A stretch of 14,119 nt of DNA from an uncultured Oscillospiraceae bacterium. GTDB lineage: Bacteria; Bacillota; Clostridia; Oscillospirales; Ruminococcaceae. The stretch lies in assembly GCA_910577365.1 (NCBI GenBank), contig CAJTMU010000055.1, positions 1 to 14,119 of the forward strand, read 5' to 3'. The translations under genes and the position numbers were made by a program. The notes beneath the pieces were generated by a model. It had not been told where the DNA came from. It searched no databases and worked only from the letters and a program-made list of their open reading frames with translations. Positions 7,627-14,107 of the stretch are shown here, in pieces. The number at the start of each line of letters is the position of its first letter. Position 1 is the first letter of the stretch.

Positions 7627-8715
7627 CTATGACATATACAATCCGATTATCTGCTTATAAAATTTCTTTTCATCAGCAATAGATGATATTCCGCCAATCT
7701 GACTTAGTGTCCCGATTAAAGGCATATTTTCAAATTCAGTTCCTTTAAGCTTTTTGGCAGCCGCTTCAGAGAACTTTTCCGCAAAAATAACTTTGATATC
7801 CCTGCCAAAATAGCTTTCAGCTTTATAGTTAACCGTCTCCGTAAGCCCGCTTGAATTGTGCAGATCCGCAATTAAGGTCTGGGCTTCAATGATTTTGTCT
7901 TCACGATCGGTCAGATCGTCAGCGGATAACGCGCCGCTTATCGCTTGTTTGATTTTATCATCTATGTTTAGCCTGCCAAAGGCGGTTCCGAACCATTTGC
8001 TGTATGGAGCGTATACTCCTTTATACAAAAAACATAATCTCATCAGCCGTTCACATATCCTTGAACAGATTATTCTCGAACCAACTGCGTCCCCGCATTG
8101 TCCGCAGCGCTTGAAAAAAGCCTGTTCGGCAGCGATAATCTCCCAATTTGAAGCGATCAGATATAGCCTTACATCATTCGGATAATATTTGATATGAGAG
8201 ATAACTTCAGTACAATTCAGCCTGTCAACGAAAAATTTACCCGATACCAATGAAAGAAGTCTGTGTTCGGAAAAGGCGAGCCATTCATAAGGTTTGATAT
8301 TGTTTAAATCGGATATTCCAAGCTGATCTAACAGATAATCTTCAAATGTATGAATAAATATCAGCGGATTAACGTTTCCCTCGCTGATAAATTCGGGATG
8401 CCGCACACCGCAGTCATTCGGGTCGGGCTTGGTAAAATTCACACTGTAACCCTTATATCTGTAAGGAAAATTTTTGGACAGCGCGGAAAAAATTTTGTCT
8501 TTCTTTTCAATATCCGCCAAGCTCAGAAACAAATAAAACCGAGGTCCCCACATATGGTCTGTCGAAACGGCGTCATCGTAACCAAGAACATCTGAGCCGT
8601 AACCGATCAGTCCGGCGGAATATATCATGTCGGGAAAGTTGTCCTCAATAATTGCTCTGGCGCAATCAGTGAAGAAGCTTTCACAAAGTTCCATACCTTT
8701 TATAAATTTGCTCAT
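7627..8715 (-). CDS. DUF4037 domain protein, nucleotidyltransferase-like
   Basis: A soluble protein of 362 residues. The N-terminal part has the DUF4037 signature: GYGSDVLGYDDAVSTDHMWGPRFYLFL at residues 38-64, where Gly40-Ser41 plus the Asp47/Asp48 and Asp53 positions resemble the GS-x-DxD metal-binding pattern of the nucleotidyltransferase fold. The C-terminal half is predicted helical and contains the cysteine-rich stretch FFKRCGQCGDAVGSRIICSRIC (202-223); this is not a clean zinc-finger spacing. The substrate is not known; the fold family includes enzymes that transfer nucleotides to drugs, RNA or proteins. The ATG has a perfect AGGAGG seven bases upstream. It is followed after 126 bases by the hybrid kinase on the same strand, which may indicate co-transcription. 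Family confidence is good, biochemical role open. Confidence 0.85.
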   Translation of the reverse strand: MSKFIKGMELCESFFTDCARAIIEDNFPDMIYSAGLIGYGSDVLGYDDAVSTDHMWGPRFYLFLSLADIEKKDKIFSALSKNFPYRYKGYSVNFTKPDPNDCGVRHPEFISEGNVNPLIFIHTFEDYLLDQLGISDLNNIKPYEWLAFSEHRLLSLVSGKFFVDRLNCTEVISHIKYYPNDVRLYLIASNWEIIAAEQAFFKRCGQCGDAVGSRIICSRICERLMRLCFLYKGVYAPYSKWFGTAFGRLNIDDKIKQAISGALSADDLTDREDKIIEAQTLIADLHNSSGLTETVNYKAESYFGRDIKVIFAEKFSEAAAKKLKGTEFENMPLIGTLSQIGGISSIADEKKFYKQIIGLYMS

Positions 8716-8861
8716 TTCAGCTCCTCCTGCAGCGGCTGATTTGCAGATTGCCGATTATATCAAAGCTGTTTGTCGGAAACGATTTGTATAAATGATAAAA
8801 TGGATTATAAGTGTTAATATTTTATAAGCTATACAAGCTTTGTAAAAAGTTTTCTATTTAT

Positions 8862-8890
8862 ATTTTACAACTTTTTGGACATTTTTTCAA
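8862..8890 (-). promoter_or_regulatory. Candidate sigma-A promoter for the DUF4037 gene
   Basis: On the - strand, TTGAAA (8890-8885), 17 bases and TAAAAT (8867-8862) match the sigma-A consensus with ideal spacing. A further TATAAT at 8759-8754, nearer the gene, lacks a good -35. Either could serve. Confidence 0.45.
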
Positions 8891-8975
8891 GTATTTTTCT
8901 AAAAATGCATAAAAATATCTTAACATTGGAAATAATTCACGCAAACTGCAGTTTTGATTAAAATGCAATAGGGGG

Positions 8976-9004
8976 TTGTCAGTTTGAACAGTTTATGGTA
9001 TAAT
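8976..9004 (+). promoter_or_regulatory. Sigma-A promoter for the radA operon
   Basis: TTGTCA (8976-8981), exactly 17 bases, then a perfect TATAAT (8999-9004). Transcription should start near 9011, giving a leader of about 130 bases before the radA start codon. This is the best promoter in the window. Confidence 0.8.
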
Positions 9005-9030
9005 AAATGAAAGTCATATAATTTTGAATT

Positions 9031-9116
9031 TTGCAAGCCGCTTGCAAAGCGGAGTTTTAAGAAAGGGACTGTCGAAGTCTTATCCCGCGCGGCTGGGGGC
9101 GGCTTTCGCCTGCGCG
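9031..9116 (+). promoter_or_regulatory. Structured leader RNA upstream of radA
   Basis: TTGCAAG/CTTGCAA (9031-9037 with 9041-9047) and CCGCTT/AAGCGG (9038-9043 with 9047-9052) are two perfect hairpins that share bases and exclude each other. Further on, CGCGCG (9086-9091) pairs with TGCGCG (9111-9116), enclosing an inner GGCG/CGCC hairpin (9098-9101 with 9107-9110). No known riboswitch class is recognised. Confidence 0.4.
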
Positions 9117-9143
9117 GATTTGCTTTCAGATAAGGAGGGCGTT

Positions 9144-10535
9144 TTGGCAAAACCAAGAACATTGTTTATATGCCGCGAGTGCGGTCAGGAGTATCCCAAA
9201 TGGAACGGACGCTGCAACGCCTGCGGCGCGTGGAATACTATTGAGGAAAGTGCGCCCGTTGTGGTGGGCAAGGGATATTCCGCCGCGCCCGCGGGCGAGT
9301 TCAAGTACAGCAGGATAGGCGAGATAAGCTACAATGACGAGACACGCTACGGCACGGGCATTTCCGAGCTGGACAGGGTGCTGGGCGGCGGTCTGGTAAA
9401 GGGATCGCTGGTACTTATAGGCGGCGACCCGGGCATAGGCAAGTCCACGCTGCTGCTGCAAATCTGCGGGTTTATGGGGAACGAGCATACTATTCTGTAC
9501 GTTTCGGGCGAAGAAAGCGAGCGGCAGATAAAGCTGCGCGCGGAGCGGCTGGGGGTAAACTCTGACAATCTGTTTCTCGCCAGCAACAACAGCTGCGAGA
9601 GCATAATCCATGCCGTATGCGCAAACAAACCCGAGATAGTGATAATAGATTCCATTCAGACCATAACCACCGCCTCAGCCGCCTCGTCGGCGGGCAGCAT
9701 AGTGCAGGTGAGGGAATGCACCAACGCCTTTATGAGAATGGCTAAAAGCGAGGAGATACCCGTGTTTATTGTAAGCCACGTCAACAAGGACGGCGGCATA
9801 GCGGGACCGAAGATAATGGAGCATATCGTGGATACGGTGCTGTATTTCGAGGGCGAAAAGCAGCTCTCCTACCGTATTTTAAGGGCTATCAAGAACCGTT
9901 TCGGCTCAACAAACGAGATAGGCGTTTTCAATATGGACGACGACGGGCTGAAAGAGGTGGTGAACCCCTCGGAAATGATGCTGTCGGGAAGGTTGAAAAG
10001 CATTTCAGGAAGCGCCGTGGTGTGTACCGTTGAGGGAACTCGTCCCATTCTCGCGGAGGTTCAGGCGCTTGTCACAAAGTCGAATTTTTCCGCGCCGCGC
10101 CGTGTGGCGACGGGGTTTGACTATAACCGCCTTTATATGCTGCTTGCGGTGCTGGAAAAAAGAACGGGTTTCTTTTTCGGCGGCGTCGACGTATATGTGA
10201 ACATAGTCGGCGGGCTTAAGGTTGAGGAGCCTGCGGCGGATCTCGCAGTGGCAATGGCTCTGTATTCGGGTCTGTGCGATAAGATAATCCCCGACAAGCT
10301 GATGGTGTTCGGTGAGGTCGGGCTGGGCGGAGAAATACGCGCCGTGTCGCATATACGAGAAAGGGTTAAGGAGGGCGCGCGGCTGGGTTTTGAGAAGTGC
10401 ATAATCCCCAAGCAGTCCTTTTCGACACTCAGCAGGGCGGAGAGCTACGGCATACGCATAGTCGGCGCAAATACGCTGGAGCAGGCATTCCGCGCCATAT
10501 CGCCCGAAAAAAAGCCGCAGGAGAACGCGACATGA
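9144..10535 (+). CDS. radA: DNA repair/recombination protein RadA
   Basis: A protein of 463 residues from a TTG start at 9144. That start is chosen because AAGGAGGG (9132-9139) sits just before it and because RadA proteins typically begin MAKxKT; here it reads (M)AKPRTLFICRECG. The usual length is about 455-460. Order: C4 zinc finger with Cys10, Cys13, Cys24 and Cys27; RecA-like ATPase with Walker A GDPGIGKS (94-101) and Walker B-like IVIIDSIQT; the RadA-specific KNRFG motif (250-254); and a C-terminal Lon-protease-like domain without evident proteolytic function (GEVGLGGEIR at 390-399). RadA promotes branch migration and processing of recombination intermediates in the cytoplasm. It is followed by a DUF2809 gene overlapping at ATGA, so the two are translationally coupled. 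Confidence 0.95.
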   Translation: MAKPRTLFICRECGQEYPKWNGRCNACGAWNTIEESAPVVVGKGYSAAPAGEFKYSRIGEISYNDETRYGTGISELDRVLGGGLVKGSLVLIGGDPGIGKSTLLLQICGFMGNEHTILYVSGEESERQIKLRAERLGVNSDNLFLASNNSCESIIHAVCANKPEIVIIDSIQTITTASAASSAGSIVQVRECTNAFMRMAKSEEIPVFIVSHVNKDGGIAGPKIMEHIVDTVLYFEGEKQLSYRILRAIKNRFGSTNEIGVFNMDDDGLKEVVNPSEMMLSGRLKSISGSAVVCTVEGTRPILAEVQALVTKSNFSAPRRVATGFDYNRLYMLLAVLEKRTGFFFGGVDVYVNIVGGLKVEEPAADLAVAMALYSGLCDKIIPDKLMVFGEVGLGGEIRAVSHIRERVKEGARLGFEKCIIPKQSFSTLSRAESYGIRIVGANTLEQAFRAISPEKKPQENAT

Positions 10536-10930
10536 AACTGAACGATACGAAAAAAAGATTGCTGTACGCCGCGGCGTTCGCGCTGCTGTTCGGCGTTGAG
10601 ACCGTTATCGCGCTGTTCGTTCACGACAGATTTGTTCGCCCTTATCTGGGCGATGTCCTCGCGGTGGTGACGGTTTATTGCGGGGCGCGGACAGTATTTT
10701 TAAACAAGCCGCGCTTTCTTTCGGCGTGGGTGACCGCTCTTGCTTTCGTTGTGGAGCTTCTCCAGCTTACCGACTTGTCGGAACGCGTCGGAAGCGTTTT
10801 CGCGGTAATTCTCGGTTCAACATTTGATTTTGCGGATTTATTGTGCTATGCGGTCGGCGGCGTTATTACGGCGGCTTGGGACTATCGGATATACCGCAAA
10901 ACATATGCAAAAACCCGCCCGAACAGCTGA
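10532..10930 (+). CDS. DUF2809 family membrane protein
   Basis: A protein of 132 residues, beginning at the ATG that overlaps the radA stop codon (ATGA, 10532-10535), with AGGAG at 10519-10523. It has about four hydrophobic helices (residues 9-30, 41-57, 62-80, 88-117). The DUF2809 pattern is visible: RPYLGD (36-41), the VELLQL segment (74-79) and LGSTFDFADLLCYAVG (94-109). The function of the family is unknown. Its coupling to radA is probably operon convenience; no mechanistic link can be read. The C-terminal codons run into the terminator stem, so the stop codon lies in the terminator loop. Confidence 0.85.
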   Translation: MKLNDTKKRLLYAAAFALLFGVETVIALFVHDRFVRPYLGDVLAVVTVYCGARTVFLNKPRFLSAWVTALAFVVELLQLTDLSERVGSVFAVILGSTFDFADLLCYAVGGVITAAWDYRIYRKTYAKTRPNS

Positions 10931-10950
10931 CCTGTTCGAGCGGTTTTTTT
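10911..10950. terminator. Bidirectional terminator between converging operons
   Basis: CCGCCCGAACAG (10915-10926) pairs with CTGTTCGAGCGG (10932-10943), with one C-A mismatch and a CTGAC loop, followed by seven T on the + strand. On the - strand the flanking A-run becomes a T-run, so it can also stop transcripts from the 11002-11793 gene. It overlaps the last codons and stop of the DUF2809 gene. Confidence 0.88.
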
Positions 10951-11001
10951 GCGTGTTTAAATGTTAATACTATGGCAGCGTTCTCTCTGTGCGGTATTGC
11001 C

Positions 11002-11793
11002 TTAATTTTTGTGTATCTCGTATGTGGCGCCGCCGCAGCCGTTCAGATAGATAACGTCGTCGGTCACTTCTTTGACGGACCAGTACCAGCCGCCGTCATC
11101 GGGAAAAGAACAGCCGTCCTTGACGAAAAAATCCTCGTTGAGTTTGTAGTCATCCAGAGCGAGCAGATTGTCCTCCAACATTCTGCATTCGTTCATTCTG
11201 ATACAGGTAGTGGAGAGCATTGCCCAGCCCTTTTCGCAATAAGCGTTCTTTCCTATCCGGCAATAAAGAAAATTCTCCTTTTCGTCAAACCCGAAGTAAG
11301 CGGAATTTTTTATCGCGTCTATATGCACATTATAAACTTCGTTTTCATTGCAAAAGCAGGACAGCACGTTCCATTTCGCCATTTTTTCTGGCAGGGAGAG
11401 TGAATCGGTGTTTTTATCCTTGACAAAAAAGTCTTTATTAAACTTTTCCGACAATGTAAGCTCAAAACGGCTGCCGTTATATGCGGTATAGATAAGCACC
11501 CCGCTTCCGTCAAGCTCTGCTTTGTCGTTTTCATGCAGCCTGAGCCTTTCGTCGTTTTCATCGTTACAAAAGACTTTTCCGCTGTCCGGGGCGATAATGC
11601 GGTATATCGCGTTGGCGTTCCAGTCCCTTCCCACGCCGTAAACAGTTCCCGCCGTTCCGTAGTCGGAATGCTTCAGCACCGCCGCTATAAGCTCCGGCTC
11701 AAGCCTTAAAAAGAATATGGAATAGTCTTCGGTTATCGCCGCCGAAGCGTCCTTTCCGTGCCATATTCCGCAAAGCTCGTTAGGGTTTTTCAT
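11002..11793 (-). CDS. Hypothetical protein with duplicated DFFVKD motif
   Basis: A protein of 263 residues, not assigned to a family. It has no signal peptide or membrane segment, so it is probably cytoplasmic. It is rich in aromatic and acidic residues and looks mainly beta-stranded. FNKDFFVKD (118-126) recurs as LNEDFFVKD (218-226), exactly 100 residues apart. The preceding stretches also align weakly (VYGVGRDWNANAIYRI near 51-66 against VYNVHIDAIKNSAYFGF near 153-169), suggesting two tandem domains of about 100 residues. Cysteines are scattered without a metal-binding spacing. The ATG has GGAGG about 9 bases upstream. It begins 49 bases after the sigma-factor gene on the same strand and is probably co-transcribed with it. 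It could be a regulator or a target of that sigma factor, but nothing in the sequence proves this. Confidence 0.75.
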   Translation of the reverse strand: MKNPNELCGIWHGKDASAAITEDYSIFFLRLEPELIAAVLKHSDYGTAGTVYGVGRDWNANAIYRIIAPDSGKVFCNDENDERLRLHENDKAELDGSGVLIYTAYNGSRFELTLSEKFNKDFFVKDKNTDSLSLPEKMAKWNVLSCFCNENEVYNVHIDAIKNSAYFGFDEKENFLYCRIGKNAYCEKGWAMLSTTCIRMNECRMLEDNLLALDDYKLNEDFFVKDGCSFPDDGGWYWSVKEVTDDVIYLNGCGGATYEIHKN

Positions 11794-11842
11794 TATTTAT
11801 ACCTCCGTTGGTTAATCGTTTCCTTGGGAACGCTGCCTCATA

Positions 11843-13504
11843 TTATTCCGCGTTCATGCACAAAACCGAAAATACCGATTTGCGCTGAATATCCGTAAGC
11901 GGTTTGAGCAAGCCCTTTTCAAGCAGCTTTTCCACCATTCTGGGTATCATGCACGGATTTGATATAACGTTGGTACAGTGAATACATTTCAGCACGGGGC
12001 GCATATGCTCGGGGTAATTGTTTTTTAACGCCGCGAACTTCTCCTCGTCCATCTGCTTCGCGAGCTGCCTTATTTCCGGCGTTACGGTGACTTTTTCGTT
12101 TATCAGCCGTTTGAGTGAGCCGCTGAGCGTTGCTCCCTCACTCAGTTTTACCCTTAAAATAACGGGCTGCACCCTGTCCTCATGAACGTATCCCTTGTCG
12201 CGTATGCGCTTGTATTCCTCGGCAGTAAGGCTGTCCCTGCCACCGTTTATGAATTTTACGAGCTCCTCCCAGTCGCTGTTGAGGTTGTCCCGCCAGCCGC
12301 CGTTTCTGTCGGAATAGCGGCAGTCTATGGAAACGGCTTCAAACGCGTCCATGTGGCTCTCGCATTCCTCGGGGTCGTAGACCCACGCGTTTCGGGTCAT
12401 AGTCCCGCAGGCCCAATACGGGTACTCCTCGCCATCGGAAACCTCTCTGTCGTCCGTCACATTGGCAAAGGCGATAAAATCTCCGCCGTCGGGTCGCTTT
12501 ACCTTCAGCTTTGCATACTCACTATAATTCTCGGTAAGCTCCAGTCCCATGCTGATACAAGCCATAACAAGGCTGTATTTCATAAAGTTCACATCGCCGC
12601 CGTCGCAGGTGAAGCCCCAGTGCGCGTGGTCGGCTTCAAACTCCTCGAATATTTTCGGGAAGAATTTCTCACAGAGCAGCTCCGCCGCTCTGTCCGTAGA
12701 ACCGTTGTCGCTCTTTGCCTTGCGGCTGTCGGTGATAAACATATTGGTCCTGTATTTCGGATTTTTGGAGTTATCCAGCCTGTCGATATAGGCGTACTCC
12801 ACCAGCCTGTCAAGATTATCCTCCACATAAGCCTGCGGAACTCCCACCGCCCTCGCTATCTCCTCAAGCGTCTTAGGCTCCCAGTAGCAGGCGTAGGCGA
12901 TATTCTGCTTCAGCCTTGTGTCGAACATATCCATGGTATCTCCCGCAGAGCCGGGCATGCCGCCATGCCCCATGCTTGTGAATATGATGGGATTAAGCCC
13001 TAAATTCAGTTCGTTTGTACTCATAGTTATACCCTCCTTGAGCTTGGTTCGCGCGTCAGACAAATGCCATTTTACAGTGCCCGAGGAGATATGCAGCTTT
13101 TTCGCGATATCCGCCACCGGCATATTATCGTAATAATGCATATATACGATAAGCCGCTGGCGGTTGGAAAGATAGCCTATCTCGCGCCGCAGCGCCTCGA
13201 TATCCTCCGCGTCCTCAAGGCGCGGCTCGTCGTTATACGGTATCACCATGTCGTCTATGCTTTCCGTGCGCCTGCCCTTTACAAGCCTGTCGACGTACCT
13301 CGCGCGCACATTCTGCGCTATGCGGTAAACGTACCCGTCAAGATTGACGATATCGTCCGATTTCAGAAATGAGCAGTACACCTCGCATATTATGTCGGAG
13401 GCAAGCTCCTGCGCCTGATCGACGTTACGCATTTTGTCCATGGCGTAGCCGAATATCCTGTCCTTGTACTCGTAAATGTATTTGTCCGCTGTTTTTTTGT
13501 CCAT
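11843..13504 (-). CDS. ECF-like sigma-70 family sigma factor with long C-terminal extension
   Basis: A protein of 553 residues starting MDKKTADKYI at 13504, where GGAGG lies 8 bases upstream; the frame is open 34 codons further but without a start signal. Residues 5-77 are sigma region 2 (DRIFGYAMDKMRNVDQAQELA, then NLDGYVYRIAQNVRARYVDR). Residues 103-159 are region 4, a helix-turn-helix ending IAKKLHISSGTVKWHLSDARTKLKEG. Standard ECF factors stop about here. This protein continues for about 390 residues: a winged-helix-like segment (198-243, TLEEIARAVGVPQAYVEDNLDRLVEYAYI), a long middle region with eight cysteines from 278 on, including one CxxC (CIHC), and a helical C-terminal segment (IPRMVEKLLEKGLLKP) that may be a second winged helix. 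No membrane segment and no adjacent anti-sigma gene is seen, so the extension probably senses a cytoplasmic signal. The 11002-11793 gene follows in the likely operon. Confidence 0.85.
   Translation of the reverse strand: MDKKTADKYIYEYKDRIFGYAMDKMRNVDQAQELASDIICEVYCSFLKSDDIVNLDGYVYRIAQNVRARYVDRLVKGRRTESIDDMVIPYNDEPRLEDAEDIEALRREIGYLSNRQRLIVYMHYYDNMPVADIAKKLHISSGTVKWHLSDARTKLKEGITMSTNELNLGLNPIIFTSMGHGGMPGSAGDTMDMFDTRLKQNIAYACYWEPKTLEEIARAVGVPQAYVEDNLDRLVEYAYIDRLDNSKNPKYRTNMFITDSRKAKSDNGSTDRAAELLCEKFFPKIFEEFEADHAHWGFTCDGGDVNFMKYSLVMACISMGLELTENYSEYAKLKVKRPDGGDFIAFANVTDDREVSDGEEYPYWACGTMTRNAWVYDPEECESHMDAFEAVSIDCRYSDRNGGWRDNLNSDWEELVKFINGGRDSLTAEEYKRIRDKGYVHEDRVQPVILRVKLSEGATLSGSLKRLINEKVTVTPEIRQLAKQMDEEKFAALKNNYPEHMRPVLKCIHCTNVISNPCMIPRMVEKLLEKGLLKPLTDIQRKSVFSVLCMNAE
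13022..13039 (-). promoter_or_regulatory. Internal ribosome binding site and ATG within the sigma gene
   Basis: On the - strand AAGGAGGG (13039-13032), TATAACT and ATG (13024) lie in frame exactly where sigma region 4 ends. Initiation here would give a separate 393-residue protein, MSTNELNLGLNP onward, made of the extension alone. The match is as good as any start in the window, but the codons for Lys-Glu-Gly could create it by chance. Confidence 0.4.
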
Positions 13505-13532
13505 TTTGAAAACCTCCGGAAGCGTTTTCAAA
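13505..13532 (-). promoter_or_regulatory. Hairpin presenting the sigma gene ribosome binding site
   Basis: On the - strand TTTGAAAAC, a 10-base loop GCTTCCGGAG and GTTTTCAAA are followed at once by the ATG. The stem is 9 bp and perfect. The GGAG of the ribosome binding site is in the loop and its last G in the stem. Such a structure could adjust translation by temperature, a protein or an RNA. Confidence 0.5.
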
Positions 13533-13704
13533 TATACAGTGAGTGAAAAACCAAAAAGGTTGGGCGTAAAATAAAATTTTTTTGAAAAATTTGCTGTTTT
13601 CGTCAAGAAAATATTTTTTATGTGAAATATTCACGGACTTGAAAGTCCTTAAGATAATCTAAGTGATTAGGCTGAAAAATATAAAGCAGTTTCAAAATTG
13701 CAGA

Positions 13705-13742
13705 TTATTTCATTATGCTTACCGTTGTCAGGAATGAAATAA
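13705..13742. repeat. Inverted repeat in the sigma gene leader
   Basis: TTATTTCATT (13705-13714) and AATGAAATAA (13733-13742) are perfect 10-bp inverted copies separated by 18 bases. It lies between the candidate promoter and the sigma gene, so it may be an operator or an RNA stem. Confidence 0.45.
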
Positions 13743-13795
13743 ATCCGCATTTGATTTTATCCATATCAAAGACTACATAAATATTTATTACATTT

Positions 13796-13825
13796 ATTAT
13801 AACATAGTTAAACTGTCTTTTTCAA
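13796..13825 (-). promoter_or_regulatory. Candidate sigma-A promoter for the sigma-factor operon
   Basis: On the - strand TTGAAA (13825-13820), 18 bases and a perfect TATAAT (13801-13796). If used, the transcript starts near 13789 and has a leader of about 285 bases before the ATG at 13504. No typical ECF -35 (GGAAC) with a CGTC-like -10 was recognised closer to the gene. Confidence 0.5.
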
Positions 13826-14056
13826 TCATTTTTACGCAAAAAATAATTAACAACAGAAGTTATCGCGGGCAAATCTGCCGCGTAGTGCACTTGCTTTAAA
13901 ATTATAATATGTTATTTGCCGCTGATGCTTTAATGTTTTCAGTCTGTGTATAGGGTGTTGATCTAAGATGATCTATTTTAATTTGAAACTTTTTCGGCCC
14001 GCATAAGTCAGTTTATAAAGGTTGACTCAATGGGGACTATTTAAAAAATTTCAAAA

Positions 14057-14107
14057 TTTCCGCAAGCACGCCCCGTTCGCTTCGCTCACTATGCGCGATT
14101 GCGGAAA
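14057..14107. repeat. REP-like palindromic element at the window edge
   Basis: TTTCCGCAA (14057-14065) and TTGCGGAAA (14099-14107) are perfect 9-bp inverted copies. Inside, CGC (14069-14071) pairs with GCG (14093-14095), and the centre holds the low-complexity GTTCGCTTCGCTCAC. This look is typical of dispersed intergenic palindromes, but a single copy in the window cannot prove dispersal. Confidence 0.45.

Larger units (their letters stand above)
8716..9143. other. Divergent intergenic region between DUF4037 gene and radA
   Basis: A stretch of 428 AT-rich bases with no convincing gene. It holds the divergent promoters listed separately and, from about 9005, the GC-richer transcribed leader of radA. 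An open frame of 40 codons runs in frame into radA from a TTG at 9024, but that TTG lacks a ribosome binding site. Confidence 0.7.

Noticed and set aside
9031..9116. A named riboswitch in the radA leader
   Set aside because: Hairpins exist, but no conserved core of a known class was recognised, and none is expected ahead of radA.
9024..9143. In-frame 40-codon extension of RadA
   Set aside because: RadA normally begins near MAKxKT, and AAGGAGGG lies right before the TTG at 9144; the TTG at 9024 lacks a ribosome binding site.
9126..9611. Open frame antisense to radA
   Set aside because: It overlaps the conserved zinc finger and ATPase coding region of radA, with no recognisable protein features.
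12182..13003. Long open frame of 273 codons on the + strand
   Set aside because: It is entirely antisense to the sigma factor gene, which has clear domains; its length follows from codon bias of the opposite strand.
13505..13606. A 34-codon N-terminal extension of the sigma factor
   Set aside because: It would translate through the ribosome binding site hairpin, its composition is not sigma-like, and it lacks its own ribosome binding site.
13864..13882. GC-rich hairpin as a terminator
   Set aside because: The stem needs a bulge and no T-run follows on either strand close enough; there is no gene upstream in the window for it to end.
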